NCBI GenBank assembly: GCA_022826755.1
Contig: JAJDUG010000041.1
Coordinates: forward strand, 21,745-85,744
Reading direction: 5' to 3'
Length of the DNA: 64,000 nt
Origin: Acidobacteriota bacterium
GTDB lineage: Bacteria > Acidobacteriota > Terriglobia > Versatilivoradales > Versatilivoraceae
Shown in pieces: positions 35,089 through 43,542 of the stretch (within the stretch, counting starts at the first letter, position 1; each line of letters starts with the position of its first letter). Below the pieces are notes generated by a model. It ran no database searches, was not told the origin of the DNA, and worked only from the letters and a program-made list of their open reading frames with translations. A program made the translations under genes and the position numbers.

Positions 35089-36519
35089 TTACGGCTTCTC
35101 GATGGCATAGACGTGAGAGCGGGTCATGATGTAGAGGGTGCCGTTGGCAACGACGGGGGTGCTGTAGACGGTGTTGCCGAAGTTGGTTTCGTGAATGAGT
35201 CTTTTCTGGCGACTCGCCTCCAGAATGGTGAGGTCGCCATCCTCGTCTCCCAGCATGACCTTGCCGTCGACCACGAAGGGAGAGCCCCAGACAGCCGCCA
35301 ACATGTCGTGTTCCCAAAGTAATTTTCCGTTCGCGAGATCCAGGGCGTGAAAGAACCCGCTGAAATTGGCGGCGTAGAGCAGTCCGTCGCGGATGGCCAC
35401 CGTCGATATGCTGCGGCGGAAGTCGTGATGCCAGACGGCCCCGGTTTCCGTGATGTCCCCTGACTGGGTGGCGTCGATGGCCCAAAGGTGTCCCACGCCT
35501 TCGCCGTGCTCCGGGTCCTGGCCCACCGCGATGTAGACCATGTCGTTGAAGACGACGGGTGTCCCGATCAGGTTGTTGCGGTCCCCTCTGCCGTTCTTCC
35601 ACTCCGAGCCCTTCGGATTGCAGTCGAACCTCCAGAATTCCTTGCCGGTCTTGGCTTCGAAGGAATAGAGCCAGCCATCGCCGCCCGCAAAGATGACCTG
35701 GGGCCTGCCCGCGATCTCTCCGTAGGCCGGAGAGGACCACTGGCCATGCAGAACCGCATCCCCGGGGGCCGAGTTTTCCCAGGCCAGCTTGCCGCTGTGA
35801 CGGTTCACGGCCAGGAAACTGGGAGCTCTCGGTACCGGTATGTTGATATGGCTCTCATCGGTGCCGTTGGAGGTGTTGACGAAAATCAGGTCCCCCACCA
35901 GCAGCGGTGAGCTGGTGGCCAGGTTGTGCGGGAAGACCCCCAGCTCTTCGATCATGTCGAAAGTCCACACCACGTCCCCGTCGATGGGGGAGGAGTGCTT
36001 CTCGTCCTTGACGGGGCCGTCGTTCTCTCCGTCCAGGAATCCTTCGGTGTCCAGGCTCACCACCTCCGCCCGGTTGGAGACATAGTAGAGTCGATCCCCC
36101 GCCAGCGCCGGCGAGGAGCAGATGCCCTGCTCGGGCCAGTCGTTGACTCTGCCGGCAGCCAGCTTTTCGTGGGTCATCTGCCAAAGAAATTTCCCGTCCT
36201 TCTCCCGAAAGCACATGATGACGCCCCGGTCACCGGTCTGTTGGGGATTGCGCAGCCGCTGGTTGTTGGTGCCCACGAAGACCTTGCCGCCAAATATCGT
36301 GGGGTTTCCATAGGATTGGGAGCCGATTTCGGCAACCCACTTGATGTTCTTGCCGGTTTTCAGATCCCAATCGGCCGGAACGCCGGTGGCGTCCGAAACC
36401 ATGTTCCTGTCGGGTCTCCCCCCCCACATGGGCCAGTCTCCTGCCAGTCCGGAGATTTTGGCTCCGCCTGCCAGCAAGAGAACCACTGCGGCGACGACCT
36501 TCAGCTTTGGCAATGACAT
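35089..36519 (-). CDS. Exported PQQ-binding-like beta-propeller protein
   Basis: The protein (476 residues from ATG 36519, with GAGAGGAA just upstream) has a signal peptide (VVAAVVLLLAGGAKISGLAG) and a propeller of PQQ/WD-like blades: GDWPMWGGRPDRNMVSD, repeated YVSNRAEVVSLDTEG, WLYSFEAKTGKEFWRFD, LLYAANFSGFFHALDLANGKLLWEHD. It resembles quinoprotein dehydrogenase propellers, but catalytic Ca/PQQ ligands cannot be confirmed. Such proteins are abundant in planctomycetes and acidobacteria. The gene follows a larger paralogue by 38 nt. The frame open to 36675 lies inside that gene and is not used. Confidence 0.88.
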   Translation of the reverse strand: MSLPKLKVVAAVVLLLAGGAKISGLAGDWPMWGGRPDRNMVSDATGVPADWDLKTGKNIKWVAEIGSQSYGNPTIFGGKVFVGTNNQRLRNPQQTGDRGVIMCFREKDGKFLWQMTHEKLAAGRVNDWPEQGICSSPALAGDRLYYVSNRAEVVSLDTEGFLDGENDGPVKDEKHSSPIDGDVVWTFDMIEELGVFPHNLATSSPLLVGDLIFVNTSNGTDESHINIPVPRAPSFLAVNRHSGKLAWENSAPGDAVLHGQWSSPAYGEIAGRPQVIFAGGDGWLYSFEAKTGKEFWRFDCNPKGSEWKNGRGDRNNLIGTPVVFNDMVYIAVGQDPEHGEGVGHLWAIDATQSGDITETGAVWHHDFRRSISTVAIRDGLLYAANFSGFFHALDLANGKLLWEHDMLAAVWGSPFVVDGKVMLGDEDGDLTILEASRQKRLIHETNFGNTVYSTPVVANGTLYIMTRSHVYAIEKP

Positions 36520-36557
36520 GCGTTCCTCTCCACTCCTCCACCCCGACCCGAGGACCC

Positions 36558-38789
36558 TCAGCGACCGGCCGGAGTGACGGAGACGTTGTCGTAGTAAATT
36601 TCGGCCGCGGAGTACCCGTAGATCCCCGGGCTGCCCTGGCGGTGGACGATCGGGTCCTCGACCTCGATGGTCCACCCTTCGGGCTCGGCCTCATCGCGTT
36701 TCCAGACCTTTCCCCGAATCATTCCCCCGGTTCCCTCCGGAAGAAGCTCGACCCGAAGCTTCATCCGGTACCACACATCCGGGTCGACCCGGTAGTCGAT
36801 GGTCTTGGAGAAGTGTCCCAGTTCCGACAGCCAGCTGCGGATCTGCAGCTTCTGTCGATTGCCCATCAATGACAGGATGTAGCGCTGGGCGATCAGACCC
36901 ATGTCCGGAAGACGCCGGCGCTGTTCGGTGGCCATCATCTCCGCCTGAATCTCGTAGCCCGATGTCCTCCAGTCTCCCAGGTAGACCATGGTCCGCCAGG
37001 AACGAGGGTTGGCGGACAGCTTCTTCAGAACCTTGTTGCCGTCCAGGGAGGTCACCACGAATCGGCCCCGGGCGGAGTTCCAGCCGTGAGCCACCGTTCC
37101 CTCCTCCAGCCGTTCAAAGTCCTCCTGAAACGGAATGGCGGGACGGGAGCTGATGCGAGCCGTTCCCTTCAGGCTGCCGACCCGGGCGACGAGCAAGCCT
37201 CCCTGAGGGATATTGCCGTCGCTGAGGGTCAGGCGCCCGTCCGCGGAAACCTTCCCCTGGATTCCCTCCAGGGACCAGGCGGCTTCGACCGGTTGCTTCC
37301 GTCCCCGGGCATCCACCACCCGTGCCACGAAGGTCCTGGAAGCTCCGGCGGAGAGGACGACCTCCGCGGGCTCCACCAGCACCCTTCGGGGCGGTCCCTG
37401 GAAGGAGTCGGAAGCCTCCGGCTGGGGCCCCCCTCCGCTTGGAGACGTCGAGCTCCGGTCCTCGAGGCCGATGCAATAGAGCATGTTGCGAGTCCATAGA
37501 TAAATGCGGCCATTGGCGACCGCAGGCGATCCGTTGATGGATACGGCTGAACCGTCGGCATTGGCGAACCGCTCCAGGTCCAGCTTTTCGGGAGGTTGGT
37601 GGCCGCGCAGTCCCAAAACGTGAAACTGCCCGTCGACATCGGAAACAAAGAGCTTGCCGTCGGCCACAACCGGGGAGGCTCGCTGCATGACCCCCAGGTT
37701 GTACTTCCAGAGCTGTTTCCCGGTATCGGCCTGAAAGGCGACCAGGTTGGCGGAATTGTCCACGTGATAGAGGATGTTGTCCGCCAGGGCGGGCGAGGCA
37801 TAGCCGGCGGTAAACCCGTCCACCTGCCAGACCACCTTGGGCTTGCCGTCCACGATGCGGGCGGCGTCCAGGCACACCAGCCGGCCCATGGCCGTGCTGG
37901 CGTCGACATTTTCTTCGCCGTGGGAGGCGAAAACCCGGCTTCCCTGAACCACGACCGAGGAGTTGATCCCTCTCTTGCTGAAGGGGAAACCCCAGACCCT
38001 CTCGCCGGTCGCCAGGCTGAGCCCGTAAATCGAGCCGTCGGCGTTGCCGCCGATCAGCAGGTCCTGGCCGTTGATCCGGCGGACCACCGGGACCGTGTAG
38101 GTCGTGTCCTTGGGGGCCTTGCCGGGAGTCGTCAACCAGACCGTTTCCCCGGTGCGTTTGTCCAGGGCATAGAAACGGTCCCGTGGAATGGCCGTGGAGC
38201 CCCATCCGGCGTTCAGGAAATTGACGAACAGCAGGTTCCCGTGCAGGGTTGGAGTCACTGTCCGGCCACCGTAGCCGGAAATTCTCCCGACTTCCTCCTT
38301 GAATGACCTGGACCAGACCACCTTGCCGTTGCGGTCGAGGCAGTGCACCATCCCCTCGATTCCGTTGGCGTAGATATGGCCGGTGGCGGGATCGGCCGCC
38401 AGGCTGGCCCAACCGACCCGATGGTGCGGGATATCGGTCAGAAACACCTTGTAGCGAAATTCCCAGCGCAGATCTCCCGTCTCGGCGTCGAAGCAGGAAA
38501 TCTGCTCCTGCCAGTGGGCCGGCGTTTCCGGCTCCGCCAGTGTGATGACACAGACTCTTCCGTCCACCACAATCGGCGTCGATCGACCGCCGATGGGCCG
38601 CTTCCATCTCAGGTTTTCTCCCTCCGGGGACCAGGTCGACGGAAGCCCGGTTTCCGCCGAAACGCCGTCCGCGTCAGGGCCTCGCCACATGGGCCAGTCG
38701 GCGGCTCCGGCCGGAACCGGCAGACACGCCAGGCTGCAAACGGAGAGAGCAAGCCATGCCTTCAGAAACTGTTTTGCCATCCGCATCAA
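36558..38789 (-). CDS. Exported PQQ-propeller protein with C-terminal beta domain
   Basis: The 743-residue protein has a signal peptide (WLALSVCSLACLPVPAGA) and a PQQ-like propeller (about 30-440: DWPMWRGPDADGVSAETGLP, CFDAETGDLRWEF, FYALDKRTGETVWLTTPG, VAFQADTGKQLWKYNLG). A linker rich in Ser, Gly and Pro (about 445-470) and an Ig-like stretch (VEPAEVVLSAGASRTFVARVVDARG) follow. A C-terminal beta sandwich (about 560-740: FQEDFERLEEGTVAHGWN...YYDNVSVTP) looks like a DUF1080/LamG-type carbohydrate-binding module. It sits 38 nt upstream of a second propeller gene. Substrate unknown. Confidence 0.88.
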   Translation of the reverse strand: MMRMAKQFLKAWLALSVCSLACLPVPAGAADWPMWRGPDADGVSAETGLPSTWSPEGENLRWKRPIGGRSTPIVVDGRVCVITLAEPETPAHWQEQISCFDAETGDLRWEFRYKVFLTDIPHHRVGWASLAADPATGHIYANGIEGMVHCLDRNGKVVWSRSFKEEVGRISGYGGRTVTPTLHGNLLFVNFLNAGWGSTAIPRDRFYALDKRTGETVWLTTPGKAPKDTTYTVPVVRRINGQDLLIGGNADGSIYGLSLATGERVWGFPFSKRGINSSVVVQGSRVFASHGEENVDASTAMGRLVCLDAARIVDGKPKVVWQVDGFTAGYASPALADNILYHVDNSANLVAFQADTGKQLWKYNLGVMQRASPVVADGKLFVSDVDGQFHVLGLRGHQPPEKLDLERFANADGSAVSINGSPAVANGRIYLWTRNMLYCIGLEDRSSTSPSGGGPQPEASDSFQGPPRRVLVEPAEVVLSAGASRTFVARVVDARGRKQPVEAAWSLEGIQGKVSADGRLTLSDGNIPQGGLLVARVGSLKGTARISSRPAIPFQEDFERLEEGTVAHGWNSARGRFVVTSLDGNKVLKKLSANPRSWRTMVYLGDWRTSGYEIQAEMMATEQRRRLPDMGLIAQRYILSLMGNRQKLQIRSWLSELGHFSKTIDYRVDPDVWYRMKLRVELLPEGTGGMIRGKVWKRDEAEPEGWTIEVEDPIVHRQGSPGIYGYSAAEIYYDNVSVTPAGR

Positions 38790-38816
38790 ATAGGATCTCC
38801 CTTCCCCTTCCTGGTG

Positions 38817-38890
38817 AATAGTGGCCAGTGGTCAGTGGATAGTGATTGAATCGACACGCTTGGCATCTTGTCGATCTTGGCGTAGCCCTC
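38817..38890. repeat. Repeat R4, copy 1
   Basis: Upstream of the large propeller gene, a segment with AGTGG repeats leads into ATCGACACGCTTGGCATC and TCGATCTTGGCGTAG. The same unit occurs at 42307-42390 and, inverted, at 42498-42571. The rest of the gap to 39003 shows nothing recognisable. Confidence 0.6.
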
Positions 38891-39003
38891 AAATTCGCCC
38901 TCTATGATCCCCACGGCAGAGCGGCGGCTAACCGAAGACCGGTCGAGTTTACCACCGTTCCATTCATTATCAGGTTGAAGGACAAAAAAACAACCAGGGC
39001 CCT

Positions 39004-40707
39004 TTACGGGCCGGGCTTCCCCGGTCCGTCCAGAATCTTTCCCGGCCTGGCGTCACGAAGCTGTCCGCCGTCGATCACCAGGGTGCCGTTGACAACCACG
39101 TGCTCGATACCCTCCGCAAGTCGGCGTGGCTCCAGGAAGGTGGCCGGGCCGGCCACCCGCTCGGCGTCGAAAATGGTGATGTCGGCCTTCATGCCCACCC
39201 GGAGGAGGCCCCGGTCTTGAAGCCCCAACTTGGCCGCGTTCATTCCCGTCATCTTGTGAATGGCCTCTTCCAGATCCAGCACCCCTTCCTCCCGCACGTA
39301 CTTCCCCAGGACTCGGGCAAAGGCGCCATATCCATGAGGCCGGGGCACTTCTCCATCCGATGGATCGCTGGCGGCGGTCGCGCCGCCGGAGCCGATGGAG
39401 ACCCAGGACGCCTGCAGGGCGTGACGCAGGTCCTCCTCGCTCATGAGAGAGTAAAGGACTGCAACCGGACCCTGGGTTTCCCGCAACAGGTCAAGGAGAG
39501 TGTCTCCGGGGGTCTGATCGAGTTCGGTCGCGATTGCCTGAATGCTCTTCCCGGCCCAGGCCTGAAATTTCGGGGACTCCGCCTGCAGCAGCACCACTCC
39601 TTCCCAGCCGCCGGCCGCCAGGAAAGCATTGAACTGCCCGCGCCGTTTCCGGCGCAGCTCTCTCAGGATGCGGGCTCGAAGGTCGCTTCGGGAGAGCCTT
39701 TCCAGCAGTGCCTCCCGTCCGCCCTCGGTCGCCCAGGCGGGCAACAAGTCCTCCAGGTTCGCCCGGGCGCTTCGATAGGGAGACAGGCTGGCGGTCAGGG
39801 CCAGTCCCGATTCCCTGCCCTTTTCGATGGAACCGAACACTTCTTGCAGTTGCCCGGGTCCACGGTGTCCGGCAACCCTCAACCCCAGAATGTCCAGGGG
39901 AATTTGAGCTTGCTCCGCGAGCTCGATGGCTTCCTTGACCGAATTGTCGATGCCGGCGCGGGGATCGATCCCGACGGAGTAGACCCCGCCGTGAGGCTTC
40001 ATCTGCAGCGCCAACTCGGCGAGTTGCTCTCTGCTCAGAACCCCGGGGGGAGACAACTGCGGTGAGTCGGCGAGCCCCAGGGCGCCCTCCAGCATGGCCT
40101 GCCCGACCCGCTGCTTCATCGCGGCAAACTCGGGCTGGGTGGGTTCCCGCGCTTCTTCGCCCAGGACCGAGCGCACGACATCTCCGGCCTGGGCGTATGC
40201 GGCCACGTTGACGGTGATGTCCCCTTGCCGCAGCCGATGGAAGGTATGTTCCCAGGGGGGCCGATTGGCCGAGCCTTTCCGGGGCCCGGGTTCCGGCCCG
40301 GCGGCCGTCTGCAGGAACGGGCTCGGATGTCCGCCTCCCAGGACCTCGGTGGTCACTCCCTGACGCACCTTGCCGGGGGAGTCGGGGCGGAGCAGGTCAT
40401 CGGGATTGGAACGACTGAGTATATCGATAAATCCGGGGGTGACCCACAGTCCACGCGCGTCGATTACTCGGCGCGCCTTCTGTTCCCGGTTTTCCAGCGC
40501 CCCCACGTGCACGATCTCTTCCCCGCGAACGGCCAGGTCTCCCGGAAACCACAGGGAGCCCGAGCCGTCGACGAGTTTGCCGCCGGCGACGATCAGGTCA
40601 AATTCGTATTGGGGAGATTCCCGGCAGGCAAGCAGGGTGCAGCCAAGAGCCAGCGCCAGCGTGGCCCGCTTCAGCGAAAGCTGCGGCATTTTGACAGTCA
40701 TTTTCAC
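39004..40707 (-). CDS. D-aminoacylase/N-acyl-D-amino-acid deacylase-like lipoprotein lacking metal ligands
   Basis: The 567-residue protein starts with a lipoprotein signal (LALALGCTLLACRE) and follows the amidohydrolase family of D-aminoacylases end to end. Yet every metal-ligand site of that family is changed. HTHYD after TPGFID reads LSRSN. The GNCG cysteine loop reads VLGGGHPSP. The THMR site reads SVGIDPR. The SHHK site reads LGLRV. GSDG reads GSGG. Flanking sequence is well conserved (VTPGFIDI, QGVTTEV, YGAFARVLGKYVREEGVLDLEEAIHKMTG), so it is a true family member, probably a pseudoenzyme anchored to the outer or inner membrane. Function unknown. Confidence 0.88.
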   Translation of the reverse strand: MKMTVKMPQLSLKRATLALALGCTLLACRESPQYEFDLIVAGGKLVDGSGSLWFPGDLAVRGEEIVHVGALENREQKARRVIDARGLWVTPGFIDILSRSNPDDLLRPDSPGKVRQGVTTEVLGGGHPSPFLQTAAGPEPGPRKGSANRPPWEHTFHRLRQGDITVNVAAYAQAGDVVRSVLGEEAREPTQPEFAAMKQRVGQAMLEGALGLADSPQLSPPGVLSREQLAELALQMKPHGGVYSVGIDPRAGIDNSVKEAIELAEQAQIPLDILGLRVAGHRGPGQLQEVFGSIEKGRESGLALTASLSPYRSARANLEDLLPAWATEGGREALLERLSRSDLRARILRELRRKRRGQFNAFLAAGGWEGVVLLQAESPKFQAWAGKSIQAIATELDQTPGDTLLDLLRETQGPVAVLYSLMSEEDLRHALQASWVSIGSGGATAASDPSDGEVPRPHGYGAFARVLGKYVREEGVLDLEEAIHKMTGMNAAKLGLQDRGLLRVGMKADITIFDAERVAGPATFLEPRRLAEGIEHVVVNGTLVIDGGQLRDARPGKILDGPGKPGP

Positions 40708-40730
40708 GAGCGGGGTTGAGTCGGGTCAGC

Positions 40731-41087
40731 TCAAGACTGAAGGAAGCGGCCGGCCACCTCGTCCATCTTTTCCCGCGTCAATCTCCAATGGGAATCGTGC
40801 CAGAGGACCTTGGAGCCGGAAATGAGCAGAAGTTGCGGGGATTCATGCTGCACCCCCAATTGCTCTGCGATCAGATTGGAGAGCGGGCGCTCCTCGATCA
40901 CTCGAACCAGGGCGCAGGTGCAGGGCCGGTTGGCTCCGCCCTGTTGTTCGAATTCAGAGAAGGCGGAGTAGACCTCGGCGCTGATGGGACACTGGCTGCT
41001 GTGTTTCAGCAGGAACACCGGTTCCCGATCGGAACCCGCCAGCAGTGCCTGCACATCCTCCGGAGTCTTGAGCTGAGTAAAGGACAT
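40731..41087 (-). CDS. YtxJ-like thioredoxin-fold protein (DUF2847)
   Basis: The 118-residue protein starts at ATG 41087 and matches the YtxJ family, monothiol thioredoxin-fold proteins linked to bacillithiol biology: VFLLKHSSQCPISAEVYSAF with a single redox cysteine (C33, CPIS), RPLSNLIAEQLGVQHESPQLLLI and VLWHDSHWRLT. The frame is open to 41327, but that part overlaps the TPR gene. It lies 37 nt behind the TPR gene on the same strand and 23 nt before the D-aminoacylase-like gene. Bacillithiol synthesis genes (bshABC) are not in the window. Confidence 0.87.
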   Translation of the reverse strand: MSFTQLKTPEDVQALLAGSDREPVFLLKHSSQCPISAEVYSAFSEFEQQGGANRPCTCALVRVIEERPLSNLIAEQLGVQHESPQLLLISGSKVLWHDSHWRLTREKMDEVAGRFLQS

Positions 41088-41124
41088 GGACGCGAACACT
41101 CCCTTCAGAGGAACTTGAATGCGA

Positions 41125-42168
41125 TCACTCCGAGCCGGGCTCGGCGGAGTCCCCGGTGACCGGGGCCGGTTTGCCGTTGCCGCCTGCCAGATCCGCCCGG
41201 GCCTGCACCAGCAGGTCTTGCAGGCCATCCAGAGAGTTCTGGTGGGTAACTCGGTAAAGAGACTCCAGGTTGCGGCGGGAAATCTCCCGATAGCCGCCTT
41301 CCAGAAGGGAAGCTCGGGCAAAGGCATCGATGGCCTGCGGGTATCGCTTCAACCGGGTGGATACCACTCCCAGTTGGAAATGAACGAATTGTGAGCGCGG
41401 CTCCTCATTCAGCGACTTGGTGAGATATCCGTATGCCCTGGCCAGGTGGAGTGTGCCCAGCCTGGAGCTCGCGGCGGTTGCGGTTCCCGTGTCCTTTGGC
41501 TGGGCCGCGTCCGGTTCGGGGGGAGCCGGGTCGGGCGCACTCTCCCGCGGAGGGGATGTTTCCTCCGAGGCCTGCCGCTCCATCTCATATTTGACCAGGT
41601 AGGCGTGGCCCAACCCGGCCAGGCTTTGCGCCATGTATTGGCGGTACTCGGCCTCCCACTGCTGCTGGTCGGTGTTGGCGGGCCGGACGATCTTTTGCAG
41701 CCTGCCCAAGGCCCGGGTGGCCAATTGAATGGAACGGTCGGGATCTCCCTTGTCGGAGTGCGCCAGGGCCATCAGCGCCAGAATCGGAATGTTGTCGGGA
41801 GAATGTCGCAGCGTCTCCTGTCCGTGCTCGAACATTTTCTCGGGTTGATTCAGACTCCGGTAGTCCAGGGTCGCCATGTGGTGAACCTGGCCCAGGTAGT
41901 TGGATTCGGGATATTTCTGAACGAATGCCTCGATCAGCGGGGTGCGTTGGGCAGGCTCGCCGGATTGCTTCAACTGGAGAAAATCCTCCCGTTCCCCCGG
42001 GTCTTGCGCCAATTTCTCGACAGGCTCCGGCACGTCATAGATCCTGAGCTTGCCGGTTTCGGAAGACGGTGGAGCCTGAGCCGGGAGAGGGGCCGCCCCC
42101 ACGTCGTGACGCTCCGGCAGGCAAATTCCCGCCAGCAACAAGACAATGGAGAGCGACCGCAAATTCAT
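41125..42168 (-). CDS. Exported TPR-repeat protein (TPR-2), paralogue of TPR-1
   Basis: The protein (347 residues from ATG 42168; a GTG three codons earlier is possible) has a signal peptide (LSIVLLLAGICLPERHDVGAA) and helical TPR-like repeats (LALMALAHSDKGDPDRSIQLATRAL; FQLGVVSTRLKRYPQAIDAFARAS). A Pro/Glu/Ala-rich insert (about 200-235) interrupts the helices. The ending NLESLYRVTHQNSLDGLQDLL mirrors that of TPR-1 at 14807-15889. It leads a short run with the YtxJ-like and D-aminoacylase-like genes, 37 and 23 nt apart, suggesting co-expression. Confidence 0.85.
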   Translation of the reverse strand: MNLRSLSIVLLLAGICLPERHDVGAAPLPAQAPPSSETGKLRIYDVPEPVEKLAQDPGEREDFLQLKQSGEPAQRTPLIEAFVQKYPESNYLGQVHHMATLDYRSLNQPEKMFEHGQETLRHSPDNIPILALMALAHSDKGDPDRSIQLATRALGRLQKIVRPANTDQQQWEAEYRQYMAQSLAGLGHAYLVKYEMERQASEETSPPRESAPDPAPPEPDAAQPKDTGTATAASSRLGTLHLARAYGYLTKSLNEEPRSQFVHFQLGVVSTRLKRYPQAIDAFARASLLEGGYREISRRNLESLYRVTHQNSLDGLQDLLVQARADLAGGNGKPAPVTGDSAEPGSE

Positions 42169-42247
42169 GGCTGTCACGAATGCACCTACCCTGACCCATT
42201 ACCGCCAGAATAGCAAAAATGGAAATAGCAGGGCATCCTTTTCTGAC

Positions 42248-42580
42248 AAGCCGAGCCCCCGCCCCCACGACGGGCGGATCATTCGAGAGTGAAACAGGGG
42301 TGCTTCAGAAGAGTGAAGAGTGGAGAGTGAAGAGTGGAGAGCTGCTTGATCGACACGCGAAGCATCTCGTCGGTCTCGGCGCAGTCCTTCGAGTAGGTCT
42401 GGACCCCGCCCCCCGCGACGGGGCGGATCATCCAAAGGTGAAGAAACAAGGGTTGTATTCCGCGAGCGCCTTGTGACGTGGCCGCACTCTTATGACATCT
42501 GTGCCAAGATCAACAAGATGCTGAACGTGTCGATCACAAGACTCTTCACTCTCCACTAGCCACTCTTCACTGTTGTTTTA
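42248..42580. repeat. Cluster of R1 (two copies) and an inverted R4 pair
   Basis: The 414 bp gap between the TPR-2 start and the FAH gene has no gene. R1 copies lie at 42248-42300 and 42401-42450. R4 units with GAAGAGTGGAGAGTGAAGAG and GATCGACACG...GCATCT...GATC/TCTTGGC lie at 42307-42390 and inverted at 42498-42571, so the intervening 265 bp could fold into a long stem. The end (TGTTGTTTTAGG) matches the tail of R3 next to a minus-strand stop codon. Confidence 0.75.
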
Positions 42581-42582
42581 GG

Positions 42583-43488
42583 TCAGGACACGATACGGGC
42601 CTGGTTGGTGAGCGTGCCGATTTCCGGAATGGTGATTTCGACGGTGTCTCCCTCCTGCAAGGCAGCCGCTTCGGTCTGAATGATTCCCGTACCGGTCAGC
42701 AACACGGTGCCATCGGGAATCGGGTTGGCATAGAAGAGCCAGTCGATCAATTCCTGAATGGTTCGCTTCATCATGCTCAGGCGCGTGTCGCCGGAAAAAA
42801 TGACCTGGTTGCCCCTCCTGATCTCGCATTGGATCGACAGGGCATAGGGATCGGGAACCTCATCGGCGGTCAGAAGGACCGGGCCCAGGGAGCAGCACCC
42901 GGCATAGATCTTGGACTGGGGAAGGTAGAGAGGGTTTTCCCGCTCGATGTCCCAGGCTGAAACGTCATTGGAAACCATGAACCCGAGAATGTTGCGTTCG
43001 GACGAAAGCAGAACCCCCAACTCCGGCTCCACGGCCGTGAACTTGGAGTCCTTCCTTATGCCGATGAAGTCGTTGGGACCGGTGCATCGGGCTTCGGTGC
43101 CCTTGAAGAACAGTTCCGGCCGATCGGAAAAATAGACGTAGTCATAGATCCCCGCCGGCGCTTGGGTGTCGCCGTCCCGGAATTCGGCGCTCTTCTTGTA
43201 GGTAACCCCACAGGCCCAGACTTCCGGGGGATTGACCGGAATGGCGGCGTGAGGAGTTGTCGGGCTCGGCGAAACGTTCAGTTCCGACCAGGTCAGGGCG
43301 AGGGCTCGGGACGAACAGTGCCTTTCCACCAGTTCCACCAGAGAGATCCCCTCCCGGTCGGCCCCGCGGGCGAAGTCCAGGAGCGTGCGCAGCCCGTTGC
43401 CCTCCGCCAGGACCGGGTAGACGTTCTCGTTTTCGACTCTTGCCAGGTGAAGCCCGATTTCGGGGTCGTGAATTTGAGCCAGTTTCAT
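42583..43488 (-). CDS. Fumarylacetoacetate hydrolase (FAH) family protein
   Basis: The 301-residue protein starts at ATG 43488 (GAAGGAGA upstream). N-terminal part MKLAQIHDPEIGLHLARVENENVYPVL precedes the FAH domain: WACGVTYKKSAEFRD, YDYVYFSDRPELFFKG, the metal-binding VEPELGVLLSSE, VSNDVSAWDIERENPLYLPQSKIY and LLTGTGIIQ. The family includes hydratases, isomerases and decarboxylases of 2-keto acids. Similar proteins act as 2-keto-3-deoxy-arabinonate or -xylonate dehydratases, but the substrate cannot be assigned. It lies 54 nt after the ACT-DUF5612 gene on the same strand. Confidence 0.88.
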   Translation of the reverse strand: MKLAQIHDPEIGLHLARVENENVYPVLAEGNGLRTLLDFARGADREGISLVELVERHCSSRALALTWSELNVSPSPTTPHAAIPVNPPEVWACGVTYKKSAEFRDGDTQAPAGIYDYVYFSDRPELFFKGTEARCTGPNDFIGIRKDSKFTAVEPELGVLLSSERNILGFMVSNDVSAWDIERENPLYLPQSKIYAGCCSLGPVLLTADEVPDPYALSIQCEIRRGNQVIFSGDTRLSMMKRTIQELIDWLFYANPIPDGTVLLTGTGIIQTEAAALQEGDTVEITIPEIGTLTNQARIVS

Positions 43489-43542
43489 GAATTTCTCCTT
43501 CGCAGACGACACCGGGCGACCCGGTGAGATATGCGGTCCGGA

